Shown one piece after another: positions 45,133 through 53,919 of a stretch of 64,000 nt of DNA (within the stretch, counting starts at the first letter, position 1; each line of letters opens with the position of its first letter). Position numbers and translations under genes: made by a program. The notes below the pieces were generated by a model that was not told the DNA's origin, ran no database searches, and worked only from the letters and a program-made list of their open reading frames with translations. Source of the stretch: Candidatus Saccharibacteria bacterium UBA5148 (GTDB taxonomy: Bacteria > Patescibacteriota > Saccharimonadia > Saccharimonadales > UBA4665); contig DHXU01000007.1 of assembly GCA_002413835.1 (NCBI GenBank), positions 1 through 64,000 on the forward strand. The letters are read 5' to 3'.

Positions 45133-45807
45133 ATGTCTACCAAGCCATTACCGTCACGTAAAGTCACCAGTAAATCACCGCGTACCACCAAGTCAGCCAC
45201 CTCTAAACGATCGACAACTAAAAAACAGTCTGTAGCGACGCAGGACAAGCGCTACCGGTTCGTGGCTGGAGCAGTCCTGGTAGCAGCTGCCCTAATCGCG
45301 CTGGCAACGGGAATGTCTGGACATAACCGCCAGGCGGCGACCGATAGTCTGACCAGGCAAGGCAAGTTGTCTACGACCAGTACTGGCGGTGCAGCACTGT
45401 CAGCTAAGCCGCTGAGCCACCAGCAAGTGGCGGCTGAAACAACAGTATCGCTCGACCTCTACGAGAACAGTGGCACGACAGCGGTCAATGCCGTCCAGGG
45501 TGCCCTGCACTATCCGGCTAGTAAATTGCAGCTGGTCGGCATCACAGCGTCCGCCGACTTTCCTCAGGAAGCAGTCACTGATACCGCAACGCCGGGGTTA
45601 ATCAGGCTGGCCAGGGCAGTTAGTGTCCAGGCGCAGCCTGTAACCGGGGACAAATCTGTCGCCACCATCAAATTCAAAGTACTGCAGAAGACCGACCTGG
45701 CGTCGGAAGTATCGGTCGACACAGCCGCTTCTCTCGTCGTGCGCAGTAGTGACAGCCAGAACATCCTTGGTGGCTCCTCCTCCGCCTCACTAGGCTTACG
45801 CCAGTAG
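45133..45807 (+). CDS. Membrane-anchored cohesin-like domain protein
   Basis: 224 aa, with AAGGA eight bases upstream. A basic N-terminus (1-40), one transmembrane helix (41-60), a Ser/Thr linker, then a domain at ~95-220 with the cohesin/type-I beta-sandwich pattern (VSLDLYENSG, VQGALHYPASKLQLVGI, VATIKFKVLQ). Cohesin-type modules bind dockerins in cellulosomes but occur alone in many surface proteins. No dockerin is seen in the window. Confidence 0.6.
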   Translation: MSTKPLPSRKVTSKSPRTTKSATSKRSTTKKQSVATQDKRYRFVAGAVLVAAALIALATGMSGHNRQAATDSLTRQGKLSTTSTGGAALSAKPLSHQQVAAETTVSLDLYENSGTTAVNAVQGALHYPASKLQLVGITASADFPQEAVTDTATPGLIRLARAVSVQAQPVTGDKSVATIKFKVLQKTDLASEVSVDTAASLVVRSSDSQNILGGSSSASLGLRQ

Positions 45808-45867
45808 TATTGTTGCCAGTTACTTGTAACAGTTATAACTTGTCTCGGCGGCCTGTGGCTGAGGCGG

Positions 45868-45873
45868 TATACT
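45868..45873 (+). promoter_or_regulatory. -10 element of uvrC
   Basis: GG-TATACT ending seven bases before the GTG start at 45881; a leaderless GTG-initiated mRNA is predicted. Confidence 0.5.
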
Positions 45874-45880
45874 AGACGTA

Positions 45881-47503
45881 GTGATAACCGAACAACAACA
45901 CGACCAGTTACAAGCCAAGCTCAAAGACCTGCCCCGGGAGCCCGGGGTCTATTTCCATAAGGATACCTCCGGAGCGATCATCTATGTCGGCAAAGCCGCC
46001 GTCCTGCGTAACCGTGTCCGGCAATACTTCCAGAAATCCAAAACGACAAACAAGGGCCGCGATGTCAAGACAGATGTTTTAGTGAATGAGATTGCCGACA
46101 CTGACTGGATGGTCGTTGAGTCGGAGATCGAGGCCTTGTTCCTGGAAGCAGAGATGATCCGGCGTTACATGCCGAAGTACAATATCCTGCTCCGCGATGA
46201 CAAGGCGATGAGCTACATCCGGATCGATTATGATAGTGACTATCCAACTGTCAGCACCTCGCGGCGTCCGCTGGATGACGGCGCGCGCTACTTTGGGCCG
46301 TATCCGTCGCTGACAAGCGTGCGGGTGGCGCTCAAACTGCTGCGCCGGATATTTCCGTATGCTACACGCCAGTTGGCCGGCCAGAAGCGAGCAACCTTGC
46401 AGTATCATCTGGGGCTTGACCCAGGGCTGGAAGAAGGCCGGACGACCATCGAAGACTACCGTGCCAACCTGCGCCGGTTGATCGCGTACATCGAGGGCAA
46501 GCGGGTGACTATTATCCGTGAGCTGGAGAAGGACATGAAGGCCGCTGCTCGAGCCCAGGACTTCGAACGGGCGGCCGCGGTGCGCAACCAGTTGACAGCA
46601 CTGAACAACCTCAACAAACAGGTCATCTTCAGCGACAAAGAATTCATGGATATCAGCAAAGATCACGCTCTCAATGAGCTGGTCGAGCTGCTCGGACTCG
46701 AAAAATTCCCGCAGCGTATCGAAGGCTATGATATCTCGCATATGTCCGGCACTGATGTCGTTGCCAGCATGGTCGTCTTTACCAACGGCGCCAGCGACAA
46801 GGCCGAATACCGCAAGTTCAAAACTAAGAAAGACCGCAACAACGACTTTTATAACATGCATGAAACGCTCAGCCGCCGGCTGTCAGAGAAGAATATCAAA
46901 GCTTGGGGCAAACCCAGCCTGGTGCTGGTCGACGGTGGTAAAGGTCAGCTCGATGCCGCGATAAGAGCACGGGATGCCGCCGTAAAGACGTCATCGGGAG
47001 CCCGAAACGAAGCCCTAAAGTCAGTTAGAGACGCCGGACCGCTCGGCGAGGATGGGGAAGTGATCGCCGTCCCAAGCTGTATCGACATCCCGATGATCGG
47101 CCTGGCGAAGCGCGAGGAGCAGATCGTCATCAAAAACGGGTTCAGCAATGTCACGCTGAACCAGGAATATCTGCACAAACTCGGCGGCTTCAGCAGCCAG
47201 TCAGAGGACTTCACGCTGGTCAACCTGCCACACAACACCAATCTCGTCAAGCTTCTGCAGCGCATCCGCGATGAGTCGCACCGCTTCGCCATCAGCTATC
47301 ACAACGTGCTGGCCCGCAAGAAGCAAACGTCGAGTATGCTGGACGAGATTCCGGGCATCGGCCCGGCTACCCGCAAGAAACTTCTGAAGACATTTGGCAG
47401 TATGAAGGGTATCAGCGAAGCCTCGCCGACAGAGCTGGCTATATGCCTTGGCGATGCCAAAGCCAAGGTGGTCAAAGCCTATATAGAGCCACTCAAGAAT
47501 TGA
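45881..47503 (+). CDS. uvrC: Excinuclease ABC subunit C
   Basis: 540 aa with a GTG start. GIY-YIG nuclease at the N-terminus (PREPGVYFHKD, IIYVGKA), UVR motif near 205-240, RNase H-like nuclease (YDISHMSGTDVVASMVVF, LVLVDGGKGQLDAA) and helix-hairpin-helix C-terminus (IPGIGPATRKKLLKTFG). Makes the dual incision in nucleotide excision repair. It is shorter than the common ~600 aa, yet carries an extra ~30 residues (about 364-398, between GQLDAA and IDIPMIGLAKRE) not typical of the family. Confidence 0.96.
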   Translation: MITEQQHDQLQAKLKDLPREPGVYFHKDTSGAIIYVGKAAVLRNRVRQYFQKSKTTNKGRDVKTDVLVNEIADTDWMVVESEIEALFLEAEMIRRYMPKYNILLRDDKAMSYIRIDYDSDYPTVSTSRRPLDDGARYFGPYPSLTSVRVALKLLRRIFPYATRQLAGQKRATLQYHLGLDPGLEEGRTTIEDYRANLRRLIAYIEGKRVTIIRELEKDMKAAARAQDFERAAAVRNQLTALNNLNKQVIFSDKEFMDISKDHALNELVELLGLEKFPQRIEGYDISHMSGTDVVASMVVFTNGASDKAEYRKFKTKKDRNNDFYNMHETLSRRLSEKNIKAWGKPSLVLVDGGKGQLDAAIRARDAAVKTSSGARNEALKSVRDAGPLGEDGEVIAVPSCIDIPMIGLAKREEQIVIKNGFSNVTLNQEYLHKLGGFSSQSEDFTLVNLPHNTNLVKLLQRIRDESHRFAISYHNVLARKKQTSSMLDEIPGIGPATRKKLLKTFGSMKGISEASPTELAICLGDAKAKVVKAYIEPLKN

Positions 47504-47534
47504 CGTAGCTCGTATAACAGTCTACTGTATACTA

Positions 47535-48101
47535 ATGCATATTTTAGGTAAGGATATCGACCCATCAACTGTCGCCCGCCGTGGGACGGCGTCGTTGGTC
47601 GCGGCGGCTGCAGCTCTTGCTTTGGCATCATGCGGCTCGCCAAGCCCCAAGCGCCCACCTGGGAAAGCAGGCTATACAACATCGACACCGAACACTGCTC
47701 CGAAAAGTCCTAGCCCGAAGATCTGTCATGGCATTATCGACTTAGCATCGATTACAATTACCCAGGACGAAGCTGCCAGACTTGCGAAACTGCCATCAGG
47801 TGATATACCGAAGAAGTACCTCGATACCTTGACACGTAACCATACGACGCAGCCAGTCGGTGTCCTGGGTGTGTTCGGACCCGACGCTACATCCACGTAT
47901 AAAGATGGTCCTGAGAAATTTAATAACGACAAACTGGCAACACAGAACATTGCCACAGCACTCGGCGTCGCTACAAATATCCGAGGCGTATACGACGAGC
48001 ATCAGCATGTAGGAACGGTAGAAATAGCTACTGGTCAGCGCGGTACGTTCCCATGCCCACCAGGCGTAACCGACACTCCTCCTGCTACCGGCAAGGCGTA
48101 A
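47535..48101 (+). CDS. Putative lipoprotein of unknown function
   Basis: 188 aa. Hydrophobic segment SLVAAAAALALASC followed by GSPSP fits a lipobox (LASC), so the mature protein would be lipid-anchored at Cys35. A Pro/Ser/Lys linker and a ~130-residue domain with two further cysteines (KICHG, FPCPPG) follow. The ATG lies immediately after a TATACT; if that element is used the transcript would start inside the frame, so the start is uncertain. Confidence 0.6.
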   Translation: MHILGKDIDPSTVARRGTASLVAAAAALALASCGSPSPKRPPGKAGYTTSTPNTAPKSPSPKICHGIIDLASITITQDEAARLAKLPSGDIPKKYLDTLTRNHTTQPVGVLGVFGPDATSTYKDGPEKFNNDKLATQNIATALGVATNIRGVYDEHQHVGTVEIATGQRGTFPCPPGVTDTPPATGKA

Positions 48102-48156
48102 CCACACTTCGCGCGTACCACGTACATTGTACGCACCAGTTGCTGCCGAGATTTGC

Positions 48157-48162
48157 TATACT
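48157..48162 (+). promoter_or_regulatory. -10 element of pepP
   Basis: Extended TTGC-TATACT ending nine bases before the ATG at 48172. Confidence 0.5.
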
Positions 48163-48171
48163 GTACAACTA

Positions 48172-49407
48172 ATGACTCCTAACTTTTCGTCTGATTTCTT
48201 TGCCGATAACCGGCGGCGGCTCCGCGAGCTGGTCAAGCTGGACGCGCCGATAGTCGTCACCGCCAATGGCCTGCTGCAGCGCGGCGGCGATTCTTCGTTT
48301 GCTTTCCAGCAGGATGCCAGCTTCTGGTATTTGACAGGTCTTAGCGAACCAGAAATTATTCTGGTTATGGGTGTGTCAGGAGACTATCTTATGGTTCCGC
48401 CGCGTGAAGCCGTGCGTGAAGCTTTCGATGGTGCAGTGGATTTCTCAGAGCTTACGAAGCGATCGGGCATTGACGTTGTCTATGACCTGACTTCTGGCTG
48501 GAAGCAGCTACGCCGACAGTTGCAAACCGCGAAGCGTTATGCAACTGTCGCACCAAACCCGCCCTACGTGGAATTCTGGGGTATGTATACCAACCCTGCC
48601 CGCGCCAGCTTAACTGAAAAGATAAAAGAAATAGCTAGTGATAGCGAACTCTATGACATTCGGAAAGATATTGCGCGCTTACGCATGGTTAAGCAAGCGT
48701 CGGAGCTGCGTGCGCTACAACAGGCAATCGACATCACTATAGATTCCATGACTGAAGCCTCCAGTTTAGACAAACTTGCTGCCTACCAGTACGAATATGA
48801 ATTTGACGCGGCTATAGCCTACGGTTTCCGGAAACGGGGTGCCCGGGGTAATGCCTTTGAACCAATCGTTGCCAGCGGAAAAAGCGGGGCAACAATACAT
48901 AGCATGCTGAACAACGGTCCAATGAAACAGGGCGAACTTATCATTGTCGACGTTGGTGCCGAATACGATGGATATTGTGCTGATATTACGCGGACGTACA
49001 GTATTGGCGGCCAGCCAAGTAACCGGCAGCAAGCTATTCATGCCGCCGTGCTTGAGGTGCAGGAGTACGGATATGGCCTTTTGAAACCAGGAGTGTTATT
49101 ACGTGAATATGAAAAACAGATTGAGACATATATGGGCGAAAAATTACTTGAGCTTAGTCTCATCAAGACGGCTGATAAAGAATCGATCCGTACCTATTAT
49201 CCGCATGCTTGTTCGCACTTTCTTGGACTCGATCCTCACGACGCCGGGGATTACGAACAAGCCCTTCTGCCAGGCACTGTTCTGACCTGCGAGCCGGGTA
49301 TCTACATCCCTGAGGAAGGCATCGGAGTCCGCACCGAAGATGACCTGGTGATTACTGAATCGGGTGTCGAAGTTCTCAGCGCCCGCCTGCCTAAAACGCT
49401 TATGTAA
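48172..49407 (+). CDS. pepP: Xaa-Pro aminopeptidase (M24B)
   Basis: 411 aa from the ATG at 48172 (MTPNFSSDFF); an upstream in-frame ATG at 48127 precedes the promoter and was rejected. The N-terminal creatinase-like domain (RRRLRELVKLDAPIVVTANG) is followed by the pita-bread metallopeptidase with dinuclear metal ligands in VDVGAEYDGYCADITR (Asp, Asp), HFLGLDPHDAG (His) and CEPGIYIPEEG plus RTEDD (Glu, Glu). Releases N-terminal residues before proline; helps a peptide-scavenging lifestyle with the binding protein at 50115. Confidence 0.93.
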   Translation: MTPNFSSDFFADNRRRLRELVKLDAPIVVTANGLLQRGGDSSFAFQQDASFWYLTGLSEPEIILVMGVSGDYLMVPPREAVREAFDGAVDFSELTKRSGIDVVYDLTSGWKQLRRQLQTAKRYATVAPNPPYVEFWGMYTNPARASLTEKIKEIASDSELYDIRKDIARLRMVKQASELRALQQAIDITIDSMTEASSLDKLAAYQYEYEFDAAIAYGFRKRGARGNAFEPIVASGKSGATIHSMLNNGPMKQGELIIVDVGAEYDGYCADITRTYSIGGQPSNRQQAIHAAVLEVQEYGYGLLKPGVLLREYEKQIETYMGEKLLELSLIKTADKESIRTYYPHACSHFLGLDPHDAGDYEQALLPGTVLTCEPGIYIPEEGIGVRTEDDLVITESGVEVLSARLPKTLM

Positions 49408-49435
49408 AATCGGCAAATCGGCCGCTGTTCCGTGC

Positions 49436-49441
49436 TACAAT
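49436..49441 (+). promoter_or_regulatory. -10 element of the YvlD-type gene
   Basis: TGC-TACAAT ending eight bases before the ATG at 49450. Confidence 0.45.
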
Positions 49442-49449
49442 AGTGTGTA

Positions 49450-49821
49450 ATGAAACAGCCATTCTTTCGGTTCCTGATGCGCTGGCTAGTATCAAGCCTG
49501 GGGCTGTGGATCGCCGCCGGCCTACTCAGCCACAGCATCGATTACCAGAACCGTCTGGGAGTCATCATTGCAGCCGGCCTGATACTGGCGCTGGTGAATG
49601 CCATCATCAAGCCGATCGTCGTGATTTTGTCGCTGCCGGCAATATTGTTCACACTCGGACTTTTTATGATCATCGTCAATGGACTGATGGTATTCCTGGT
49701 CAGCAAGCTGTATGGGCCGCTGGAAATCACCAATTTCTGGGCCGCGATACTTGCAGGGATGATTATCGGGCTTGTAAACTACCTAGTGACGACCATATTG
49801 GAAGACCGGAAGAAGACATGA
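49450..49821 (+). CDS. Phage holin family 4 / YvlD-like membrane protein
   Basis: 123 aa with four hydrophobic helices. Motifs LVNAIIKPIVVILSLPAILFTLG and a final GLVNYLVTTILEDR are typical of the YvlD/mycophage holin-like superfamily, small membrane proteins of uncertain function found in many bacteria outside prophages. There is no phage gene nearby. The stop overlaps a 17-codon frame (ATGA). Confidence 0.8.
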   Translation: MKQPFFRFLMRWLVSSLGLWIAAGLLSHSIDYQNRLGVIIAAGLILALVNAIIKPIVVILSLPAILFTLGLFMIIVNGLMVFLVSKLYGPLEITNFWAAILAGMIIGLVNYLVTTILEDRKKT

Positions 49822-49871
49822 GTGCCACTATGAATGAGTCCATGATAGAAGTTATCAGAAATAATTATTAG
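49818..49871 (+). CDS. Possible 17-residue microprotein
   Basis: ATG at 49818 overlaps the previous stop (ATGA), giving a 17-codon frame (MSATMNESMIEVIRNNY) ending 18 bases before secG. It could couple translation through to the secG region, or be chance. No independent ribosome site. Confidence 0.2.
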   Translation: MSATMNESMIEVIRNNY

Positions 49872-49889
49872 AAAAACAAGGAGACAGGC

Positions 49890-50108
49890 ATGAGTTTGAG
49901 TATTTGGAACTATATTACAATCGGATCAATGGTATTTATGACGATACTGATCCTGGTTCAGACACGTGGTGCCAGCCTTGGTGCTGGTATCGGCGGTTCG
50001 GCTGAGGTCAATACGACCCGGCGCGGTACCGATAAGACGATATACCAGCTGACGATCATCTCGGCGCTCGTATTCGCATTATCACTTATATTTGGCGTCC
50101 TTTCGTAA
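49890..50108 (+). CDS. secG: Protein translocase subunit SecG
   Basis: 72 aa. Two hydrophobic helices flank the conserved loop ILVQTRGASLGAGIGGSAE, with the Gln-x-(R/K)-G-x-G-x-GxxFGG-like core of SecG; the usual Phe is replaced. SecG assists SecYEG protein export. AAGGAGA lies seven bases before the ATG. Six bases separate it from the next gene. Confidence 0.9.
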   Translation: MSLSIWNYITIGSMVFMTILILVQTRGASLGAGIGGSAEVNTTRRGTDKTIYQLTIISALVFALSLIFGVLS

Positions 50109-50114
50109 GTAGCT

Positions 50115-51905
50115 ATGGCACGGCATTCGTCACGGCTCCGTAAGATACCTTTTTTACGGAAATTTACATCTCATAAGCACCAGGCTGAACCAAGCTTTGG
50201 CGTCCGTGTCGAAGATGCCGCTGAGCGATATTTTTTCAAACGTTTTGACCGCTTACCGGTCGTCCGGCGCTTTGTTATTGGCTGGCTGTTGCTGTTTGTG
50301 TTGCTGTGGGGTTGTCTGGTCGGACAGATCAGGGCGCTGGACGGGCATTTTCAAAGCCTGCAGCCGATTCCTGGCGGCATTTATACCGAGGGTATTGTCG
50401 GCGATTTCACGAACGCCAGCCCACTGTATGCCACCAGCCAGGTTGACCAATCCGTATCACACCTGCTGTTTGCCAGCTTGTTCAAGTACGATGACAGCAA
50501 CCATCTGGTCGGCGATCTCGCCAGCGGCTACAGCGTGGATAGCACTGGCAAGGTGTATACCGTGCAGCTCAAGCCGAATCTGATCTGGCAGGACGGGGTA
50601 CCATTGACTGCTCAGGATGTCGCCTTTACTTATGGCATTATCCAGAATCCGGACGCTTTGTCCGTCCTGAACAAAAGCTGGCAGGGTATCAAAGTGGCCG
50701 CAGTTAACGATTCGTCCGTCACATTTACTCTGCCGAACGTGCTGGGCTCATTCCCATATAACATGACTAATGGGATTATTCCCGAGCACCTGCTGAAGTC
50801 TGTCGCACCCGGTGAGATGCGCTCCGTCAGCTTCAATACTGAGAATCCTGTCGGCGCCGGGCCGTTCAGCTGGCATACCATCGAAGTCACCGGGGAATCA
50901 CCGGAAACCCGCCAATCTCAGATCGCGATGTCGCCGTTTAACCAATACAACGGCGGAGCGCCAAAACTGGCGAGCTTCGTGATACATGCCTTCCACAATG
51001 CCGACCAGCTGGATGCTAGTTTCAGAAAACAGGAGCTGACGGCGGCGAACTTTACAGATATCCCCAAAGATACGGCTGACAACAAGGCGATCGTGACGAA
51101 CGATTTTCTCCTGTCGGCCGCCGACATGGTCTTCTTCAAGCAAGCCAATCCGATTCTGGCTGATGTCGCCGTCCGCAAGGCGCTGGTCCAGTCCGTCAAT
51201 GTTGATGCCATCATAGACAATCTCGGCTATGCGACGCGGCCGGTGCGCGGGCCGTTCCTGCTCGGACAGCTTGGCTACGACAAGACGCAGACGCAGCCGG
51301 CGTTCGACACCGCCGTGGCAGCCGCCAAGCTGGATGCCGCCGGCTGGACGCCCAGAGGTGACGGGATCCGGACCAAGGCCGGCAAGCCGCTGCAGTTCAC
51401 TTTGTACGCTCAGAATATGTCGGAAAGCCGGCTTGTCAGCGATCAGCTGGTACGTGCCTGGCGCTCAATCGGCGTCAAAGTGACCGTCAGGCTGCAGTCG
51501 AGCGAAGATCTGCAGCGCAGTATAGCCGGCCGGGAGTATGATGCGCTGCTCTACGGCATCTCCATCGGCACCGACCCGGACGTCTTCGTCTACTGGCACA
51601 GCTCGCAGTACGATGTTCGCTCCAGCGGCTTGAACTTTGCAGGCTATAAGTCCAAGGCAGCCGACGTCAGTCTGGAAGCCGGACGCACCCGCATTGAACC
51701 TGACCTGCGGGTCGTCAAGTATAAGCCGTTCCTGCAGGCCTGGCAGCAGGACACACCAGCGCTTGGCCTTTACCAGCCGCGCTTCGACTATTTGACGCAT
51801 GGCACGGTGTATGGCCTGAAAACGCATACCCTGAATAGCAATATCGATAGATTCTCAAACGTCCAGAACTGGGAAATCCGCCAGGCCGACATCACTAACC
51901 ACTAA
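50115..51905 (+). CDS. Membrane-anchored oligopeptide-binding protein (SBP family 5)
   Basis: 596 aa. Instead of a lipobox it has a cytoplasmic basic N-terminus and one membrane helix (about 53-72, IGWLLLFVLLWGCLVGQI). The solute-binding fold follows: GGIYTEGIVGDFTNASPLYA, YTVQLKPNLIWQDGVPLTAQDVAFTY and ALVQSVNVDAIIDNLGYA, as in OppA/DppA. It would capture peptides outside the cell. No permease or ATPase gene lies beside it. Coupled to secG by short spacing. Confidence 0.88.
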   Translation: MARHSSRLRKIPFLRKFTSHKHQAEPSFGVRVEDAAERYFFKRFDRLPVVRRFVIGWLLLFVLLWGCLVGQIRALDGHFQSLQPIPGGIYTEGIVGDFTNASPLYATSQVDQSVSHLLFASLFKYDDSNHLVGDLASGYSVDSTGKVYTVQLKPNLIWQDGVPLTAQDVAFTYGIIQNPDALSVLNKSWQGIKVAAVNDSSVTFTLPNVLGSFPYNMTNGIIPEHLLKSVAPGEMRSVSFNTENPVGAGPFSWHTIEVTGESPETRQSQIAMSPFNQYNGGAPKLASFVIHAFHNADQLDASFRKQELTAANFTDIPKDTADNKAIVTNDFLLSAADMVFFKQANPILADVAVRKALVQSVNVDAIIDNLGYATRPVRGPFLLGQLGYDKTQTQPAFDTAVAAAKLDAAGWTPRGDGIRTKAGKPLQFTLYAQNMSESRLVSDQLVRAWRSIGVKVTVRLQSSEDLQRSIAGREYDALLYGISIGTDPDVFVYWHSSQYDVRSSGLNFAGYKSKAADVSLEAGRTRIEPDLRVVKYKPFLQAWQQDTPALGLYQPRFDYLTHGTVYGLKTHTLNSNIDRFSNVQNWEIRQADITNH

Positions 51906-52004
51906 CTCCGCCGACTGCCACCCCGCGCAGCAGATTTTGCATCCCCAAGATGCCGGCTTGCATTGGTACGGCCCTATACGGTACAATTACCCCTGATACT
52001 GCAT

Positions 52005-52088
52005 GCGGATGTGGTGAAATGGTATACACGCTAGTTTCAGGTACTAGTGCCTTCGGGCGTGGAGGTTCAAGTCCTCTCATCCGCACCA
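52005..52088 (+). tRNA. tRNA-Leu (anticodon CAG)
   Basis: Acceptor GCGGATG (52005-52011) pairs with CATCCGC (52078-52084), and CCA is encoded (52086-52088). Anticodon loop TTCAGGT gives CAG. The variable arm is long (class II), and the T-loop TTCAAGT is present. Confidence 0.95.
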
Positions 52089-52090
52089 CT

Positions 52091-52121
52091 AAAATAAGAT
52101 CGTCTTTGACGATCTTATTTT
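52091..52121 (+). terminator. Intrinsic terminator of tRNA-Leu(CAG)
   Basis: A perfect 14-bp stem (AAAATAAGATCGTC and complement) with a TTT loop, ending in TTTTAT, three bases after the tRNA. Confidence 0.9.
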
Positions 52122-52248
52122 ATATCCGGCAGTCGAATGGTTACGGAATCTGCGATCATTCAGACGTATGATCGATCGATAGCGCACGGCCATATAAACA
52201 CGAGCTTTAAGACCGGCTTTTGTGTTATCATGACAACAGCATGATTGT

Positions 52249-52254
52249 TATACT
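52249..52254 (+). promoter_or_regulatory. -10 element upstream of leader peptide and oxidase
   Basis: TATACT, seven bases before an ATG at 52262 that opens a seven-codon frame, and 27 bases before the oxidase ATG. Confidence 0.5.
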
Positions 52255-52261
52255 ATCAGGG

Positions 52262-52285
52262 ATGAGAGACACTACAACACGATGA
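52262..52285 (+). CDS. Possible leaderless seven-residue leader peptide
   Basis: ATG at 52262 encodes MRDTTTR and stops with TGA at 52283-52285, overlapping the oxidase ATG at 52282 (ATGA). Its start is spaced from the -10 element exactly as the leaderless genes here. It may deliver ribosomes to the oxidase start, which has no Shine-Dalgarno sequence. Confidence 0.35.
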   Translation: MRDTTTR

Positions 52286-53919
52286 GTAAAGTTGCCCATT
52301 ATTTACAGGAACACCTGACGGGCGAAGTGATGACCAGCCAGGATGCCCGCCGTTATTTTGCTACCGACGGCAGTATTTTTACGATTCTGCCATCAATGGT
52401 CGTCTATCCACAGAATGAGAATGATATCCGCAAAACGGCCCGTTTTACCTGGCAGCTGGCCGAACGTGGCCGCGTGCTGCCGATTACGGCCCGCGGTGCT
52501 GGTACTGACCAAGGCGGCGCAGCCCTGGGCAGCGGTGTCATCCTGGCGCTGCCGGCGCACATGAACCGGATTGTGGAGTTTGATAACAAGAGCGGCGTCG
52601 TTGTGGTTGAGCCGGGCATCAATTACGGCAAATTGCAACAGACATTGCACACCCATGGCCGCTTCCTGCCACCATTTCCAGCCAGCTTCGAATATTCCAC
52701 TATCGGCGGCGCGATCGGCAATAATGCCAGCGGCGAGAAGACCGTCAAATACGGCACGACGCTCGATTATGTCCGCAGTCTGCGCGTCGTACTGGCCAAC
52801 GGCGAAGTTATTGAAACTCTGCGGCTCAACAAGCGTGAGCTCAGTAAGAAACTTGGATTATCAACCTTCGAAGGTGAGATCTATCGGGCGCTTGACTCGT
52901 TACTCGAAGAGAACAAAGCCGTCCTGGATGACCTGATACTCAATGTTTCCAAAAATGTCGCCGGCTATGATCTGGCCGACGTCAAGCGCAAAGACGGCTC
53001 GTTCGATCTGACACCCCTGTTCGTCGGTAGCCAGGGTACGCTCGGGATCGTCAGCGAAGCCACACTCGAAACAGAAGTTCACAACCCGGAGACATCGCTG
53101 TTCGTAGCCCAGTTCGCCAGCCTCGATGACGCCCAGTCAGCAGTGTTATCGATGAAAGACCACGGCAGTGTGCCAAGTGCCATCGAGATGGTCGACGATA
53201 ATCTGTTGAAACTGGTCGAGTCCATCAATCCGAGCCAGCTGAAAGGTGTGATCGAAGCTCCGTTCCCGAAGATCGTTTTGCTGATCGAGAGCGATGATAC
53301 CGGTGGCAGCGCTCACAAAAAGACCGTCAGACAGATCCGCAAAGTCCTGGAACAGCAGGGTACGACATTTGTCGAGGAAACAGATCCGCTCAAGCAGGAG
53401 CGCCTGTGGAAGATTCGGCATGCATCAGCGTCGGTGATGGCTCACAGCGTCGGCAACAAGAAAGCGATTCCAATTATCGAGGATGGCATCGTGCCGATTG
53501 CCCGTTTCAAAGAGTATGTGGCCGGCGTCTATGCTTTATTCGAAAAATACCACCTCGATGTCGCCCTCTGGGGCCATGCCGGCGACGCCAACCTGCACAT
53601 GCAGCCGTTTCTGGACCTGTCTCAGATTGGTGACCGCCAGTTAGCCTTCCGCCTGATGGACGAATACTACAGCCTGATAATCTCTCTTGGCGGTTCAACG
53701 TCAGCCGAACATAATGATGGCCGGTTACGGGGACCGTATCTGGAGCGGGTCTACGGTCAGGACGCCTATAATCTGTTTTTGAAAGTCAAAAAGATATTCG
53801 ATCCCTACAATATCCTTAATCCCGGCGTCAAAGTCGGTGTCTCGCTGGAAGATATCAAACCGCTCGTCCGGACGCAGTTCAGCATGGACCATCTGTACGA
53901 CCACTTACCGCGGTCATGA
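52282..53919 (+). CDS. FAD-linked oxidase of the GlcD/D-lactate dehydrogenase family
   Basis: 545 aa. FAD_binding_4 domain with PQNENDIRKTARF, ARGAGTDQGGAALG and IGGAIGNNASGEKTVKYGTTLDYV (about 60-210), followed by the FAD oxidase C-terminal domain with LWGHAGDANLHMQP and SAEHNDGRLRGPYLERVYG. Such enzymes oxidise D-2-hydroxy acids such as D-lactate or glycolate with electron transfer to a quinone or other carrier. No Fe-S domain is fused. The substrate is not determinable. It overlaps the next gene by ATGA. Confidence 0.85.
   Translation: MSKVAHYLQEHLTGEVMTSQDARRYFATDGSIFTILPSMVVYPQNENDIRKTARFTWQLAERGRVLPITARGAGTDQGGAALGSGVILALPAHMNRIVEFDNKSGVVVVEPGINYGKLQQTLHTHGRFLPPFPASFEYSTIGGAIGNNASGEKTVKYGTTLDYVRSLRVVLANGEVIETLRLNKRELSKKLGLSTFEGEIYRALDSLLEENKAVLDDLILNVSKNVAGYDLADVKRKDGSFDLTPLFVGSQGTLGIVSEATLETEVHNPETSLFVAQFASLDDAQSAVLSMKDHGSVPSAIEMVDDNLLKLVESINPSQLKGVIEAPFPKIVLLIESDDTGGSAHKKTVRQIRKVLEQQGTTFVEETDPLKQERLWKIRHASASVMAHSVGNKKAIPIIEDGIVPIARFKEYVAGVYALFEKYHLDVALWGHAGDANLHMQPFLDLSQIGDRQLAFRLMDEYYSLIISLGGSTSAEHNDGRLRGPYLERVYGQDAYNLFLKVKKIFDPYNILNPGVKVGVSLEDIKPLVRTQFSMDHLYDHLPRS

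Noticed and set aside
49450..49821. Holin of a prophage
   Set aside because: No other phage gene is adjacent; the family is common on chromosomes as YvlD.
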